Shown here: positions 11,701 to 18,979 of the stretch, piece after piece | How positions within the stretch are numbered: position 1 is the first letter of the stretch | Layout: each line of letters begins with the position of its first letter | Source: Thiodiazotropha sp040507225 | GTDB lineage: Bacteria; Pseudomonadota; Gammaproteobacteria; Chromatiales; Chromatiaceae | DNA length: 64,000 nucleotides | Assembly: GCA_040507225.1 (NCBI GenBank) | Contig: JBEVVG010000003.1 | Coordinates: 62,001 to 126,000 of the forward strand | Direction: 5' to 3' | Program-made: the position numbers and the translations under genes | The notes under the pieces: model-generated | Databases searched by the model: none | What the model was told of the DNA's origin: nothing | What the model saw: the letters and a program-made list of their open reading frames with translations, nothing else

Positions 11701-12960
11701 CTCGAGCATCTGCTGCGCAACTCGGTCTCCCACGGAATCGAGTATCCCCAGGACCGTGTATCCACCGGGAAGCAGGAGACCGGCCGCATCTCCCTGTACC
11801 TCGATCGCGAGGCCACGGATGTTCTGATCACCCTCTCCGACGACGGCAAGGGTCTGGACATCGAGGCGATCCGCAGCCGCGCGATCAAGCAGGGCATGAT
11901 CGATGCCAACGCCGAGATCAGTGATGACGACCTGATCCAGTGTGTGCTGTTGCCGGGTTTCAGTACCGCCAAGGAGGTTACCCAGATATCCGGCCGCGGG
12001 GTGGGCCTGGACGTGGTGGTCAGCGAAGTCAAGCAGTTGGGCGGCTCACTGGAGATCGATTCCCAGCCGGGACGCGGCACCAGTTTCATTATCCGTCTAC
12101 CCCTGACCCTGGCGATCACCGACGCGCTGCTGGTGCGGGTGGGCGAGGAGATCTATGCGATTCCCCATGGCAGCATCAACGCGGTGGTGAGAATCCGCCG
12201 TCAGGATCTGCAACACTGTTATGCGGATCCGGCAAACGGCTTCGAATACACCGGCAAGCAATACAAGGTGAGCTACCTCGGTCGGATGATGGGGGTGGGG
12301 CACCAGGAGTTGCAGGAAGGCCCGCGCTGGCTGCCATTGCTGCTGTTGCAGACCGGTGAGCATCAGGTTGCTCTGCAGGTGGACGAACTGCTGGGCAGTC
12401 GCCAGGTGGTGGTCAAGTCCCTCGGCAAACAGGTGGGCAGCGTGCGCTGGATCACCGGCGGCACCATCCTCGCGGATGGCCGGGTTGCGCTGATTCTCGA
12501 TCTGGCGGCCCTGGTGCGTATGGATGCCACTCACACGGCACCCATCCGTATGCCTGTCGAACAGGCGCAGAAGCGGGTCGAAGAGCGGGTGCGGGTCATG
12601 GTGGTGGACGATTCCATCACCGTACGCAAGGTCACCAGCCGACTGCTGGAGCGTCACGACATGGAAGTGGTTACCGCGAAGGACGGTGTCGAAGCAGTCG
12701 CTCTGCTGCAGGAACAGGTGCCGGACATCATGTTGCTGGACATCGAGATGCCACGCATGGACGGCTTTGAACTGGCCCGTCACATCAACAACTCGGTCGA
12801 TTACTACGGACTGCCGATCATCATGATCTCCTCCCGGGTGGGCGACAAACATAGGCAACGGGCGATGGATCTGGGGGTTAAACGCTGTCTCGGCAAACCC
12901 TACCAGGAGAGTGAATTGCTGGAGAACATCAACGAAGTGCTGACGGAAAGCAGGCAATGA
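5791..12960 (+). CDS. chpA: Giant hybrid chemosensory kinase ChpA (five Hpt, CheA core, receiver)
   Basis: 2389-residue hybrid CheA that phosphorylates PilG and PilH. Residues 1 to about 650 are helical, with no His box seen (FimL/Hpt-derived in relatives). Five Hpt modules follow, with site histidines at 699 (HTLKGSGR), 963 (HTLHGSAQ), 1189 (HTLKGSSR), 1427 (HTIKGSSR) and 1642 (HTLKGSAR), separated by very acidic Glu/Asp/Ala/Pro linkers. Then come the dimerisation helices, the ATPase domain (N box around 1973-1984, DDGKG at 2017-2021, GRGVGLD at 2068-2074), a CheW domain and a C-terminal receiver with phospho-Asp 2317. The Hpt at 963 has His in place of the usual Lys of HTLKGS. Its stop overlaps the start of the next gene (ATGA). 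Confidence 0.93.
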   Translation: MNNAQDFGALNWVKDELDVSIRHARQALEAHVEAPGDGDSLAVCGDHLHQIARVLQMVQVYGPSMLAEEMELVVRDMAQGRVRQEEDAAEALMLALIQLPDYLEKLQGGDADIPLIILPLLNDLRAVRDAPLLSEAALFKPEIDSTEQQGQVNEHLPELTRQVRQKFHLGLLSWYRKRDTVHGWPLLRDVFATMRQHAGTEQTRQLFWVAEGLMHGLIENTIAPGIAVKQLFSRLDRKMKTLVDSGEQALVDHPPAALLKNLLYYIARADSHHPLIREIKETFHLDTVMPSEAQLSQGRLGLTGSNAELAESIKDAVSTELTRIKDILDLFMRDEKANMEMLAHLESPTRKLADTLGMIGQGALRSRLNRQADKVKNFVEQGVMPEEFELMEMAGDILYVESSLSTLHTFQPSSIEEEDDTLGLSMPEGEYQNLIKQTVKEAKFEIAKAKEAIIGFTEAPDDTELLENVRQGFKRVEGALNMLNMRDAAELLLKTGSFIQQSLIDARSKPSRQQMNSLADVVSSIEYYLETLVDGAGDRREILAIAQASLNDLLSEGQMERTEYTTPVEPIEVTESADHAEGYDLEEDEVSDLELGASSLQIEPPQPEVEELEADTGETAEAPQHEPETVVEVVQAPVEEEEEIPSSRKPMLDEIDPEILEIFIEEAREELEVIQEHLPRWERNYEDHDALITFRRSFHTLKGSGRLVGAKVIGELAWSVENMLNRLIDETIHVSPEMIGLLNQVVASLPELINSQEQGIYPDVDVDLLQAQAYALADGKPMPEAQEPAAEEPEAEAEILETSADQSQIETVEAPAEDVEVAITPQTDEASSQDLAMDEALETQVEDIDLSFEVPDELDDLSLELDTELSDEEETASADQADSEGEVNLIEDELLESPEPILDEALLEDFTDSDLIIEIDTELLEVFAEESEEHLQEIEDFLHAAERAEPAMQVPESVVRACHTLHGSAQMTGIMPIAQLSEAMEDYANAVHDLQRPADAEVLGLIGGSVGYIRQLLVTLPEEDLPEPNVETYLGGLREALEQLHHGIPERPQESDSQPVPDELELSSEPTSFLDEVAEPDAPAEAFPEETPEVAEALTETDEQEDAPLELDAHSEPVEAATPQPGVFHETTTYLQEDEFFDVGEDQELLEIFIEEGRELLESLEDSYTKWEHALQDETVIDEIKRTLHTLKGSSRLAGISPIGDVSHGLESLFERILREEISADLSVQDLVRQAFDFLATQVEDAANTGQVHISQTLLDDLENPAARRAEDEPLGVDDGDSDFLDFDAEAVAEDANLQEVMEALEDVPEVEDLAQPEASPDEPDAIQPEAQGSVEDEELQQELERLDEDDSEFASSETVDTSSFYEEPMSFMHDGDLFEVSEDRELVEIFVEESKELLETLENHYQQWSENPADHQPLDAMQRALHTIKGSSRLAGIEPVGDLSHAMESLLNAVTRGLLPAEGPVMSLSRATLDLLATQTDDAESTGQVHRADPLIAEIQSLIDSAGEQSTSDEAYVDQEVVEELAALEEQETDTQFEAEAEEDKSEPTSALDMNADLDVDLPADAFEIEEVAAESLDQADDSFMLLQDEVLLEVGEDEELIQIFIEEAKEFTEQIETHFQNWLDNLGDRSAIDGMQRNLHTLKGSARLAGVMPVGDLSHAVESLMTALAEEEIDPIETVTDALRQAIDHLALQVDTLSKTGKVPSSELQVNQLHNLLGGEMTPSYDGMVETIQQTQPAEQAPQQEAPKSAEILPFNDKIAKLLNPDQEEDKESARASKEQVRVNAELMDRLVNHAGEVSIYRARLEQQNSVLGFNLSELEQTVSRLYSQLRGLEIETEAQILYRWERDNEQDDHEKAEFDPLELDRFSNMQQLSRALVETVNDLGNINESLRDLQRETDTLLLQQSRISNDLQDGLLRTRMVPFATLVPRMQRLVRQTAGQLSKKANLECFGIEGELDRSILNRMVPVLEHLLRNSVSHGIEYPQDRVSTGKQETGRISLYLDREATDVLITLSDDGKGLDIEAIRSRAIKQGMIDANAEISDDDLIQCVLLPGFSTAKEVTQISGRGVGLDVVVSEVKQLGGSLEIDSQPGRGTSFIIRLPLTLAITDALLVRVGEEIYAIPHGSINAVVRIRRQDLQHCYADPANGFEYTGKQYKVSYLGRMMGVGHQELQEGPRWLPLLLLQTGEHQVALQVDELLGSRQVVVKSLGKQVGSVRWITGGTILADGRVALILDLAALVRMDATHTAPIRMPVEQAQKRVEERVRVMVVDDSITVRKVTSRLLERHDMEVVTAKDGVEAVALLQEQVPDIMLLDIEMPRMDGFELARHINNSVDYYGLPIIMISSRVGDKHRQRAMDLGVKRCLGKPYQESELLENINEVLTESRQ

Positions 12961-13436
12961 GTGAAGCGATCGTCAAAGAGGTTCGAAGCGTGCTCATCCA
13001 TTTGCATGAGCGCCAGATACTCCTGCCCAACGCAGCCGTTGCCGAGGTCATGGATTACCAACAGCCGGAAGCCTCTGTGGTCGAGACTCCGGAGTGGTTC
13101 CTGGGTTATATGGTGTGGCGGGGGCTGATGATTCCGGTAGTGTCCTACGAAGGGATGCTCGGGGAGCCCATCGTCGCGCCCGGTCACCGCGGGCGGATCC
13201 TGATCCTCAATGCCCTGGGCGGATTCGACGGGGTCTCCCACATCGGTCTGGTGGTACATACCATCCCCAGTCTGGTGCGGGTCAGTGCGGAGAACGTGGC
13301 GCCGGTCGATGCCCCGGCTGAAGAGACCCCGCAACCCCTGATCAGGCAAAGGGTCGAACTCGATCTGAGTCCCGCAGTGATCCCCGATCTCGACGAGATC
13401 GAGCGGCGGGTCGTGGACATCGTACAGAAGGGTTGA
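12957..13436 (+). CDS. chpC: CheW-like protein ChpC
   Basis: Second CheW-type coupling protein of the Pil-Chp system, thought to link other receptors to ChpA. It has 159 residues. The CheW fold is recognisable in RQILLPNAAVAEVMDY, WFLGYMVWRGLMIPVVSY and GLVVHTIPSLVRV. The start ATG overlaps the chpA stop by four bases, so it is translationally coupled. It directly follows chpA because the chpB methylesterase found between them in Pseudomonas is absent. Confidence 0.87.
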   Translation: MSEAIVKEVRSVLIHLHERQILLPNAAVAEVMDYQQPEASVVETPEWFLGYMVWRGLMIPVVSYEGMLGEPIVAPGHRGRILILNALGGFDGVSHIGLVVHTIPSLVRVSAENVAPVDAPAEETPQPLIRQRVELDLSPAVIPDLDEIERRVVDIVQKG

Positions 13437-13491
13437 AGCCAGGGCATTGTCCCGCAACCCGTGAGCACGAATCCTCTGCGCTCTGCCATAT

Positions 13492-13526
13492 CCGTTCATT
13501 GATTCACTGAACGGCCGGCTTCCGGC
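13492..13526 (+). terminator. Paired hairpins after the pil-chp operon
   Basis: CCGTTCA (13492-13498) pairs with TGAACGG (13508-13514), and GCCGG (13514-13518) with CCGGC (13522-13526), followed by TGTTTG. Two adjacent hairpins 55 bases past the chpC stop make a plausible transcription terminator, although the T-run is weak. Confidence 0.5.
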
Positions 13527-13603
13527 TGTTTGCAACGGTTGTCATTTCACAAGCGGCAAAGGACAATCGGCATATCGCTTCAGCCAAAACAATAATCACA
13601 GCC

Positions 13604-14677
13604 GTGTCGCTTCTGGCCTTTTACCATCAACAGCTGCAATCCCGGGGTTATCAGCCTGATCCGCAACAGGAACGCCTGGTCATGGATTTCGAACGCCTGG
13701 CCACGGAGCTGTCTCGTCCGCGGAAGTCTAAAAACTGGTTTTGGCAACCCAAGCCCGAGCCTGTCAAAGGCATCTACCTTTGGGGAGGCGTGGGCCGGGG
13801 CAAGACCTGGATGATGGATCTGTTCCATCAGGCTTACCCCGGGCTGGAAATCGAAAGACACCATTTTCATGCCTTTATGCGAGAGATTCACCGGCGCCTG
13901 AAAGCCCATCAAGGGCAGGGGGACCCGATGCCTGCCATCGCCCGGGAGATGATCGGTCGCATGCGGGTGTTGTGTCTGGATGAATTCAACGTGATCGATA
14001 TCGGCGATGCGATGTTGATGCGAGGTCTTCTCACCGCGCTCTACCAGGCGGGCATTGTGCTGGTGACCACCTCCAACCAGCCGCCCGACCGGCTCTACTG
14101 GCAGGGCCTGCAGCGGGAACAGTTTCTGCCGGCCATTGATCTGCTCAACAGCCACAACCAGGTGGTTGAGCTGTCGGGGGATCGTGACTACCGGTTGCAG
14201 CTGTTCGGCGCTTCCGCGCTGTACCATGCCCCTCTGGGTGACGAGGCCATGATTGCCCTGAGTCGGGAGTTCGACCGCTTGGTGAGTGGTGTGGTCGAGG
14301 AACTGGGAAGTTTTGCGGTGCCGGGACGCGCGGTGCGCTTCGTCAAACGCTGCAACGGAGTGATCTGGTGTGATTTCAATGCCCTGTGCGGACCGCCCCG
14401 CTGGCAGAACGACTACCTGGAACTGGCCCGTTGCCATCACACCCTGTTCATCTCCGATATTCCGCAGCTCGATGGCACCTGGGACGACCGCAGTCGTCGC
14501 TTCATCAACCTGATCGATGTGCTGTACGATCGCAAGGTCAATGTGGTGATCAGTGCGGATGCGCCTCCGGACAGTCTGTACGTGGGACAACGCCTCAGTT
14601 TCGAGTTTCAGCGCACCGCCAGCCGGCTCAAGGAGATGCAGTCCGACGCCTACCTGGAAACGCCTCACCTGGGTTGA
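13604..14677 (+). CDS. zapE: Cell division ATPase ZapE (AFG1 family)
   Basis: P-loop ATPase that associates with the divisome in E. coli and affects Z-ring stability. The 357-residue protein has a Walker A at about residues 60-67 (GGVGRGKT), a Walker B in VLCLDEFNV, a sensor-type TTSNQPP, and the family-typical FHAFMREIH. The start is the GTG at 13604, giving MSLLAFYHQQL. The family is about 360-375 residues, so it is full length. It follows the pil operon by 168 bases with terminator-like hairpins between, so it is probably transcribed separately. Confidence 0.93.
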   Translation: MSLLAFYHQQLQSRGYQPDPQQERLVMDFERLATELSRPRKSKNWFWQPKPEPVKGIYLWGGVGRGKTWMMDLFHQAYPGLEIERHHFHAFMREIHRRLKAHQGQGDPMPAIAREMIGRMRVLCLDEFNVIDIGDAMLMRGLLTALYQAGIVLVTTSNQPPDRLYWQGLQREQFLPAIDLLNSHNQVVELSGDRDYRLQLFGASALYHAPLGDEAMIALSREFDRLVSGVVEELGSFAVPGRAVRFVKRCNGVIWCDFNALCGPPRWQNDYLELARCHHTLFISDIPQLDGTWDDRSRRFINLIDVLYDRKVNVVISADAPPDSLYVGQRLSFEFQRTASRLKEMQSDAYLETPHLG

Positions 14678-14731
14678 TCAGGCAACTGCCATCCTCCGTG
14701 TCACCGCTCAGCCTGCCTGGGTGACCGGACA

Positions 14732-14749
14732 GGCTCCCGATCGGGAGCC
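14732..14749. terminator. Perfect 18-nt palindrome between convergent genes
   Basis: GGCTCCCGATCGGGAGCC is a perfect palindrome (7-bp arms around GATC) between zapE (+) and the DUF4399 gene (-). Its position suggests a bidirectional terminator. There is no long T-run on either side. Confidence 0.5.
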
Positions 14750-14766
14750 CATGAGTCCAACATCGC

Positions 14767-15141
14767 TTATTCGACGATCACGGTGATTCTGTCCGATTTC
14801 AGGGCCGGGCCGCGGGGATTCTGGGTTTCGTCACCCAGCTGCTGCTGCGGGGTATGGGGTCCGGATGGAAGCTCCAGCCAGGTTTCTGTTTCCCCGGCAT
14901 CGAAGTGCCGATGCTGCGCATCCCATGGAATCGGCTGATCCAGCTCGGGCAGGTTATGCAGGTCGAACAGACGGTGATGATGACTGGTTGGGTGGCGGAT
15001 CCGGCCGGTGGTACCCGCCGGAGTGATGCCGAAGTCCTCGATGGTGAAGCGTATCCGGAAGGGGCTCCTGAACCGCTCCCCGTCCTGAATGCGAATGAAA
15101 AAGACCCGGGTTTCAGGCAGCGGAGAGTGGCTCCATGCCAA
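14767..15141 (-). CDS. DUF4399-family exported protein, start uncertain
   Basis: The C-terminal half carries the DUF4399 pattern: FGITPAGTTG, the triple histidine in TSHHHRLFD, PIPWDAQHRHFDAGETE, and a final strand ending DRITVIVE. DUF4399 proteins are small exported or periplasmic proteins of unknown function. The only start in the frame is a TTG at 15141. The frame stays open upstream to a TAA at 15180-15178, and those codons encode a hydrophobic signal-like stretch (VEPLLWLIGSLAWS) with no ATG, GTG or TTG before it. Either translation starts at a non-standard codon or the 5' end is damaged. Confidence 0.65.
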   Translation of the reverse strand: MAWSHSPLPETRVFFIRIQDGERFRSPFRIRFTIEDFGITPAGTTGRIRHPTSHHHRLFDLHNLPELDQPIPWDAQHRHFDAGETETWLELPSGPHTPQQQLGDETQNPRGPALKSDRITVIVE

Positions 15142-15304
15142 GCTGCCGATCAGCCAGAGTAACGGCTCAACAAGGCGTTATCCAGACGGGAACACAATCC
15201 TCAAACATCGTTCGCATTTTACATCCATATCCACGGCGATGGCCGGGGAATTCCATGCATTGAGGTGCCCAGGCTGGGGCTGAGCCTGGCGTCAGCGCGA
15301 TCAA

Positions 15305-16054
15305 TCAGGATTTTCCGAACAGGTCCTTGAGCATCTGCAAGGTGACCTGACGACCCAGTTCACCGATGGCGGTGGTCAGGGGGATCTCCTTGGGACACAC
15401 TTGCACGCAGTTCTGCGCATTGCCACAGTCGCTGAGTCCCCCGTCGGCCATGATGCTGTGCAGCCGCTGGGTCTTGTGATACTCGCCGGTGGGGTGCGCG
15501 TTCATCAGACGTACCGCCGCGAGGGTGGCGGGACCGACGAAGTCCTGGGCCATGGTGTACTGGGGGCAGGCCTCCATGCAGCAACCGCAGGACATGCAGC
15601 GGCTGTAGAGGTAGTTGTCCTTCCAGGCTTCCGGAGAGATGCGCGGCGCTCCCTCGTGGATATCCCAGGCACCATCGATTTCGATCCAGGCGTGTACCTT
15701 CTTCAGGTCGCTGAACATCCGGCTGCGGTCCACCATCAGGTCCCGGATCACCGGGAACTTGCTCAGGGGTTCCAAGCGGATCGGCTGTTCCAGGGAGTCG
15801 ACCAGGGCGGAACAGGCCTGCCGGGGACGCCCGTTGATGATCATGCTGCAGGCCCCGCAGACCTCTTCCATGCAGTTGAATTCCCAGGCCACCGGATCGA
15901 CCCGGATGCCGTCCAGGGTGAGCGGGTTTTCGCGCAGCACCATCAGCGCGGAGACCACATTATGACCGGCGCGGTAAGGAATGCGAAAACGCTGCCAATA
16001 GGGTGGGCTGTAGGGATTGTCCTGGCGGCGGATATGGAATTCGAGACTCTTCAT
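15305..16054 (-). CDS. sdhB: Succinate dehydrogenase/fumarate reductase iron-sulfur subunit
   Basis: Iron-sulfur subunit of complex II, passing electrons between the flavoprotein and the quinone site. It has 249 residues from the ATG at 16054. The N-terminal ferredoxin domain has the [2Fe-2S] cysteines in CMEEVCGAC plus a later Cys. The C-terminal domain has CMSCGCCMEACP and a later NCVQVCP for the [4Fe-4S] and [3Fe-4S] centres. A longer frame reaches 16171, but that part lies inside sdhA and has no homology, while GAGGGC precedes the chosen ATG. The sdhA stop lies 8 bases upstream. The form resembles the B-type enzyme. Confidence 0.92.
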   Translation of the reverse strand: MKSLEFHIRRQDNPYSPPYWQRFRIPYRAGHNVVSALMVLRENPLTLDGIRVDPVAWEFNCMEEVCGACSMIINGRPRQACSALVDSLEQPIRLEPLSKFPVIRDLMVDRSRMFSDLKKVHAWIEIDGAWDIHEGAPRISPEAWKDNYLYSRCMSCGCCMEACPQYTMAQDFVGPATLAAVRLMNAHPTGEYHKTQRLHSIMADGGLSDCGNAQNCVQVCPKEIPLTTAIGELGRQVTLQMLKDLFGKS

Positions 16055-16062
16055 GGCTGCCC

Positions 16063-17949
16063 TCAACGATAATCCCGGGGCTGTTCCGGGGAGAGCACCG
16101 ACAGGTCCACCGGCTGGTAGCTGATCTTTGTGCCCTGTTCGGCGTATTCGGCAATGGTGGTCTTCAGCCACTCGTCGTTCTGTGATTTCCAGGCCTCCCG
16201 GTAAGCCTCATAGGCCGGATCCCCTGGATAGGCGTCCTTGGGCATCTTCAGTTCGAAGGCGGGCTTGTAGTGGGCGCCGCGGCACTCGTCCCGGGCCTGA
16301 GCGCTGGCGGCGATCACCTGGCCGAGGCGGATCATCTCCTGCAGCTGCCGGGTGAAGGCCAGACCCTGGTTGGACCAGCGGTTGGCCTCCTGTAGATCGA
16401 CCTGATGGGTGCGGGCTTCGAGTTCCCGCAATTCGTCCAGCGCTTTACCCAGGCTCTCATTGTCCCGCACCACACCGACCCGGTCGGACATCACCTCTCC
16501 GAGTTCCCGGTGCAGGGTATAGGGGTTCTCCCGACCATTGCTGTCCAGCAGGGACTGATTGATCGCCTGCTGTCGCAGGATCTCATCCTCGTAGGCTCGC
16601 TCGGGGACCGATTCCCGGTCCTCCTGAAGTCCCTTCAGGTAGCTGGCGACCGATTCGCCGGTGACCCGGCCGCTGTAGGAGGCCGAGAGCAGGGAGTTGG
16701 CACCCAGTCGGTTGGCGCCATGATAACCGTAGTCGCACTCCCCACAGGCATAGAGTCCCGGGATGTTGGTGGCATGATTGCGCGGACTTCCCGGGGTCAT
16801 GCTGCCGGAACTGTCCTTTTCGAAATCCATCCAAAGCCCGCCCATGGCATAGTGGGCCGATGGGTAGATGACCATGGGTTCATTCACCGGGTCGTCACCG
16901 TGAAACTTGCGGTAGATGTCGAGTATGGCGTGCAGCCGTTGTTCGATGAAACCCGGATTGAGATGGGTCAAGTCCAGGTAAACCTTATGGTCGCCCCTCA
17001 CACCGAGCCCCATTTCATGGACCACCCGCCAGATGGCCCGCGAGGCCACATCCCGGGGTACGGTGTTGCCGTAGCTCGGATACCACTCTTCGAGGAAGTA
17101 GAACCGTTCCGCTTCGGGAATCTCCCGGGGGCGACGTGTGTCCTGGGGATCCCTGGGCACCCAGATGCGCCCCCCCTCGCCACGGGCCGCCTCGCTCATC
17201 AGGCGTGTCTTGTCATCGCCGAGCATGGCGGTGGGGTGAAACTGGAAGAATTCGGTGTTGGCGAACCAGGCGCCCTGCTGGTAGGCACGGCAGGCGGCGG
17301 ATCCGGTGGAATTGGTCGAATTGGTGGAGCGGTGACCGTATACCTGTCCCATGCCACCGGTGGCGAGGATCACCGCATCGGCGCGGAACCGGGTCACCTC
17401 CAGGGTGCGCAGGTTCATTGCGACGATCCCCTTGCAGGCGCCCTGGGCATCCAGGACCAGGGAGAGAAATTCCCACCATTCGTATTTTTGCACCCGTCCC
17501 AGGGCTTCCTGACGGCGTACCTCCTGGTCCACGCCGTAAAGCAGTTGTTGCCCGGTGCTCGCCCCGGCAAATACGGTGCGCCGGTTCTTCACCCCGCCAA
17601 ACAGGCGCAGGTCCATCAGGCCTTCCGGAGTTCGGGAGAAGGTGACGCCCATGCGCTCGAAGGTGCGGATCAGGCCCGGCGCCTCCTCGCACATGGATTT
17701 GACCGGTGGCTGGTTGGCCAGGTAGGCGCCGCCCTTGAGAGTGTCCACGATATGCTGCCAGATCGAGTCCCGTTCCCCCTTGGTGTCGAAGCAGGCGTTG
17801 ATCCCCCCCTGGGCGCATACCGAGTGGGAGCGCTTCACCTCGAACAGGGAGAAGATGTCGACCTGGGCGCCGGACTCGGCCACCCGCAGGGCTGCCCACA
17901 ACCCGCCCAGGCCGCCGCCGATGACAATCACCTTGCGTGGCCGTTTCAT
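16063..17949 (-). CDS. sdhA: Succinate dehydrogenase/fumarate reductase flavoprotein
   Basis: Catalytic FAD subunit of complex II, interconverting succinate and fumarate. It has 628 residues from the ATG at 17949, beginning MKRPRKVIVIGGGLGGLWAA (dinucleotide-binding motif). HSVCAQGGINA holds the covalent FAD histidine, QFHPTA and the VRGDHK region belong to the active site, and GANRLGANSLL is the second FAD signature. The start overlaps the sdhC stop (ATGA), so translation is coupled in the order sdhC-sdhA-sdhB. The upstream extension of the frame to 18024 lies inside sdhC and is rejected. Confidence 0.94.
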   Translation of the reverse strand: MKRPRKVIVIGGGLGGLWAALRVAESGAQVDIFSLFEVKRSHSVCAQGGINACFDTKGERDSIWQHIVDTLKGGAYLANQPPVKSMCEEAPGLIRTFERMGVTFSRTPEGLMDLRLFGGVKNRRTVFAGASTGQQLLYGVDQEVRRQEALGRVQKYEWWEFLSLVLDAQGACKGIVAMNLRTLEVTRFRADAVILATGGMGQVYGHRSTNSTNSTGSAACRAYQQGAWFANTEFFQFHPTAMLGDDKTRLMSEAARGEGGRIWVPRDPQDTRRPREIPEAERFYFLEEWYPSYGNTVPRDVASRAIWRVVHEMGLGVRGDHKVYLDLTHLNPGFIEQRLHAILDIYRKFHGDDPVNEPMVIYPSAHYAMGGLWMDFEKDSSGSMTPGSPRNHATNIPGLYACGECDYGYHGANRLGANSLLSASYSGRVTGESVASYLKGLQEDRESVPERAYEDEILRQQAINQSLLDSNGRENPYTLHRELGEVMSDRVGVVRDNESLGKALDELRELEARTHQVDLQEANRWSNQGLAFTRQLQEMIRLGQVIAASAQARDECRGAHYKPAFELKMPKDAYPGDPAYEAYREAWKSQNDEWLKTTIAEYAEQGTKISYQPVDLSVLSPEQPRDYR

Positions 17950-18578
17950 AATACAAACCCCAGCATGCCATGAATGCCCATGGCAGTGAGCAACAGGAAG
18001 ATTCCGCAGCAGGCGTAAAACCACAGGCGCTGTGACGCCACGCTGGTGGTCATACCCCAGGAAATGGCCATGGTCCAGAGGCCGTTACTCAGGTGAAACA
18101 CCGACAACAGCAGGCCCAAGAGGTACACCGCAAAGATCCAGGGTACGCTCAACAGCTGCTGCATGTGTCCATACAGGTCCAATCTCACAGACGGATCATA
18201 CAGGCCATACAGACGGGTCCAGCCAACGTGGAACAGCAGGAACAGCAGGATCGCCACACCCGAGATGCGTTGCAGGAAATAGAACCGGTGATGCAGCCAG
18301 GGGAAGCGGTTCCAGTCCCGGCTGCCGTCTCGCAGGATTAGCAGACCATACCCGGCATGAAACAGCAGCGGCAGGGTGATGACGAAGATCTCCATCACCA
18401 CCAGATAGTTGAGGCTCTGCAGCCAGCCCACCACGTGTTCGTTGTAGTGTTCGGCGCCGAACCGGGACTGAGAGTTCTCCCACAGGTGAAACGCGAGGAA
18501 CCCGCCGACGGGCAGCAGCCCCAGCAGGGAGTGCAGCCGGCGCATCAGGAAGTGCGGATTCTGGATCGAGGCGGTCAT
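17946..18578 (-). CDS. sdhC: Succinate dehydrogenase cytochrome b subunit, type B (SdhC)
   Basis: Single membrane anchor of complex II. It has 210 residues and five hydrophobic helices (about 14-32, 58-80, 95-118, 145-165 and 182-205). Histidines placed for two b hemes are in MRRLHSLLGLLPVG, LAFHLWE, LLFHAG and LFHVGW. This matches the diheme type B anchor known from Bacillus and Wolinella. Most gammaproteobacteria instead have the type C pair SdhC-SdhD, so this operon has no sdhD. It is the first gene of the operon. Confidence 0.85.
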   Translation of the reverse strand: MTASIQNPHFLMRRLHSLLGLLPVGGFLAFHLWENSQSRFGAEHYNEHVVGWLQSLNYLVVMEIFVITLPLLFHAGYGLLILRDGSRDWNRFPWLHHRFYFLQRISGVAILLFLLFHVGWTRLYGLYDPSVRLDLYGHMQQLLSVPWIFAVYLLGLLLSVFHLSNGLWTMAISWGMTTSVASQRLWFYACCGIFLLLTAMGIHGMLGFVL

Positions 18579-18979
18579 GCGCGATTACCCCGATCCAACC
18601 GGTTGGAAGATGACACTATTCAAAACGCTCCAGTACCGCGATCGGCAGGCGCGAGGGATAACCGATCGGAGAATTCGGGTGATTTTAAATCCGTGCTTAC
18701 AAGACGATGCTCAAGGCCTGTCGCGGTATGCTCTGCCAACGCTGATGCCTGTTTCCCATTCTGGCACGTCCACCTTCAATACTGCCATCCCGGTGCGATT
18801 CAGGCAATCATTGTCCGATTTCCCGGGATCCGGAAGAAGAGCTGCAAACAGCGTCTGATCGAGCGGTGATCTGCATTCCCACGCTCTGCGTCTCACGTGT
18901 GGGGATCCTGCACGCCAGCGTCGGCTGCCTGAGACTTCATGGATTGCCTGCCTGGCACATCTGAATCGGGCAGCGCGGA
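18579..18979. other. Intergenic region upstream of sdhCAB
   Basis: About 400 bases between sdhC and the end of the MFS gene, both minus strand. It must contain the sdhCAB promoter. No convincing gene, strong hairpin or recognisable operator was found in it. Confidence 0.5.

Noticed and set aside
16405..17973. 522-codon plus-strand open frame opposite sdhA
   Set aside because: Antisense shadow of sdhA with no homology or ribosome binding site.
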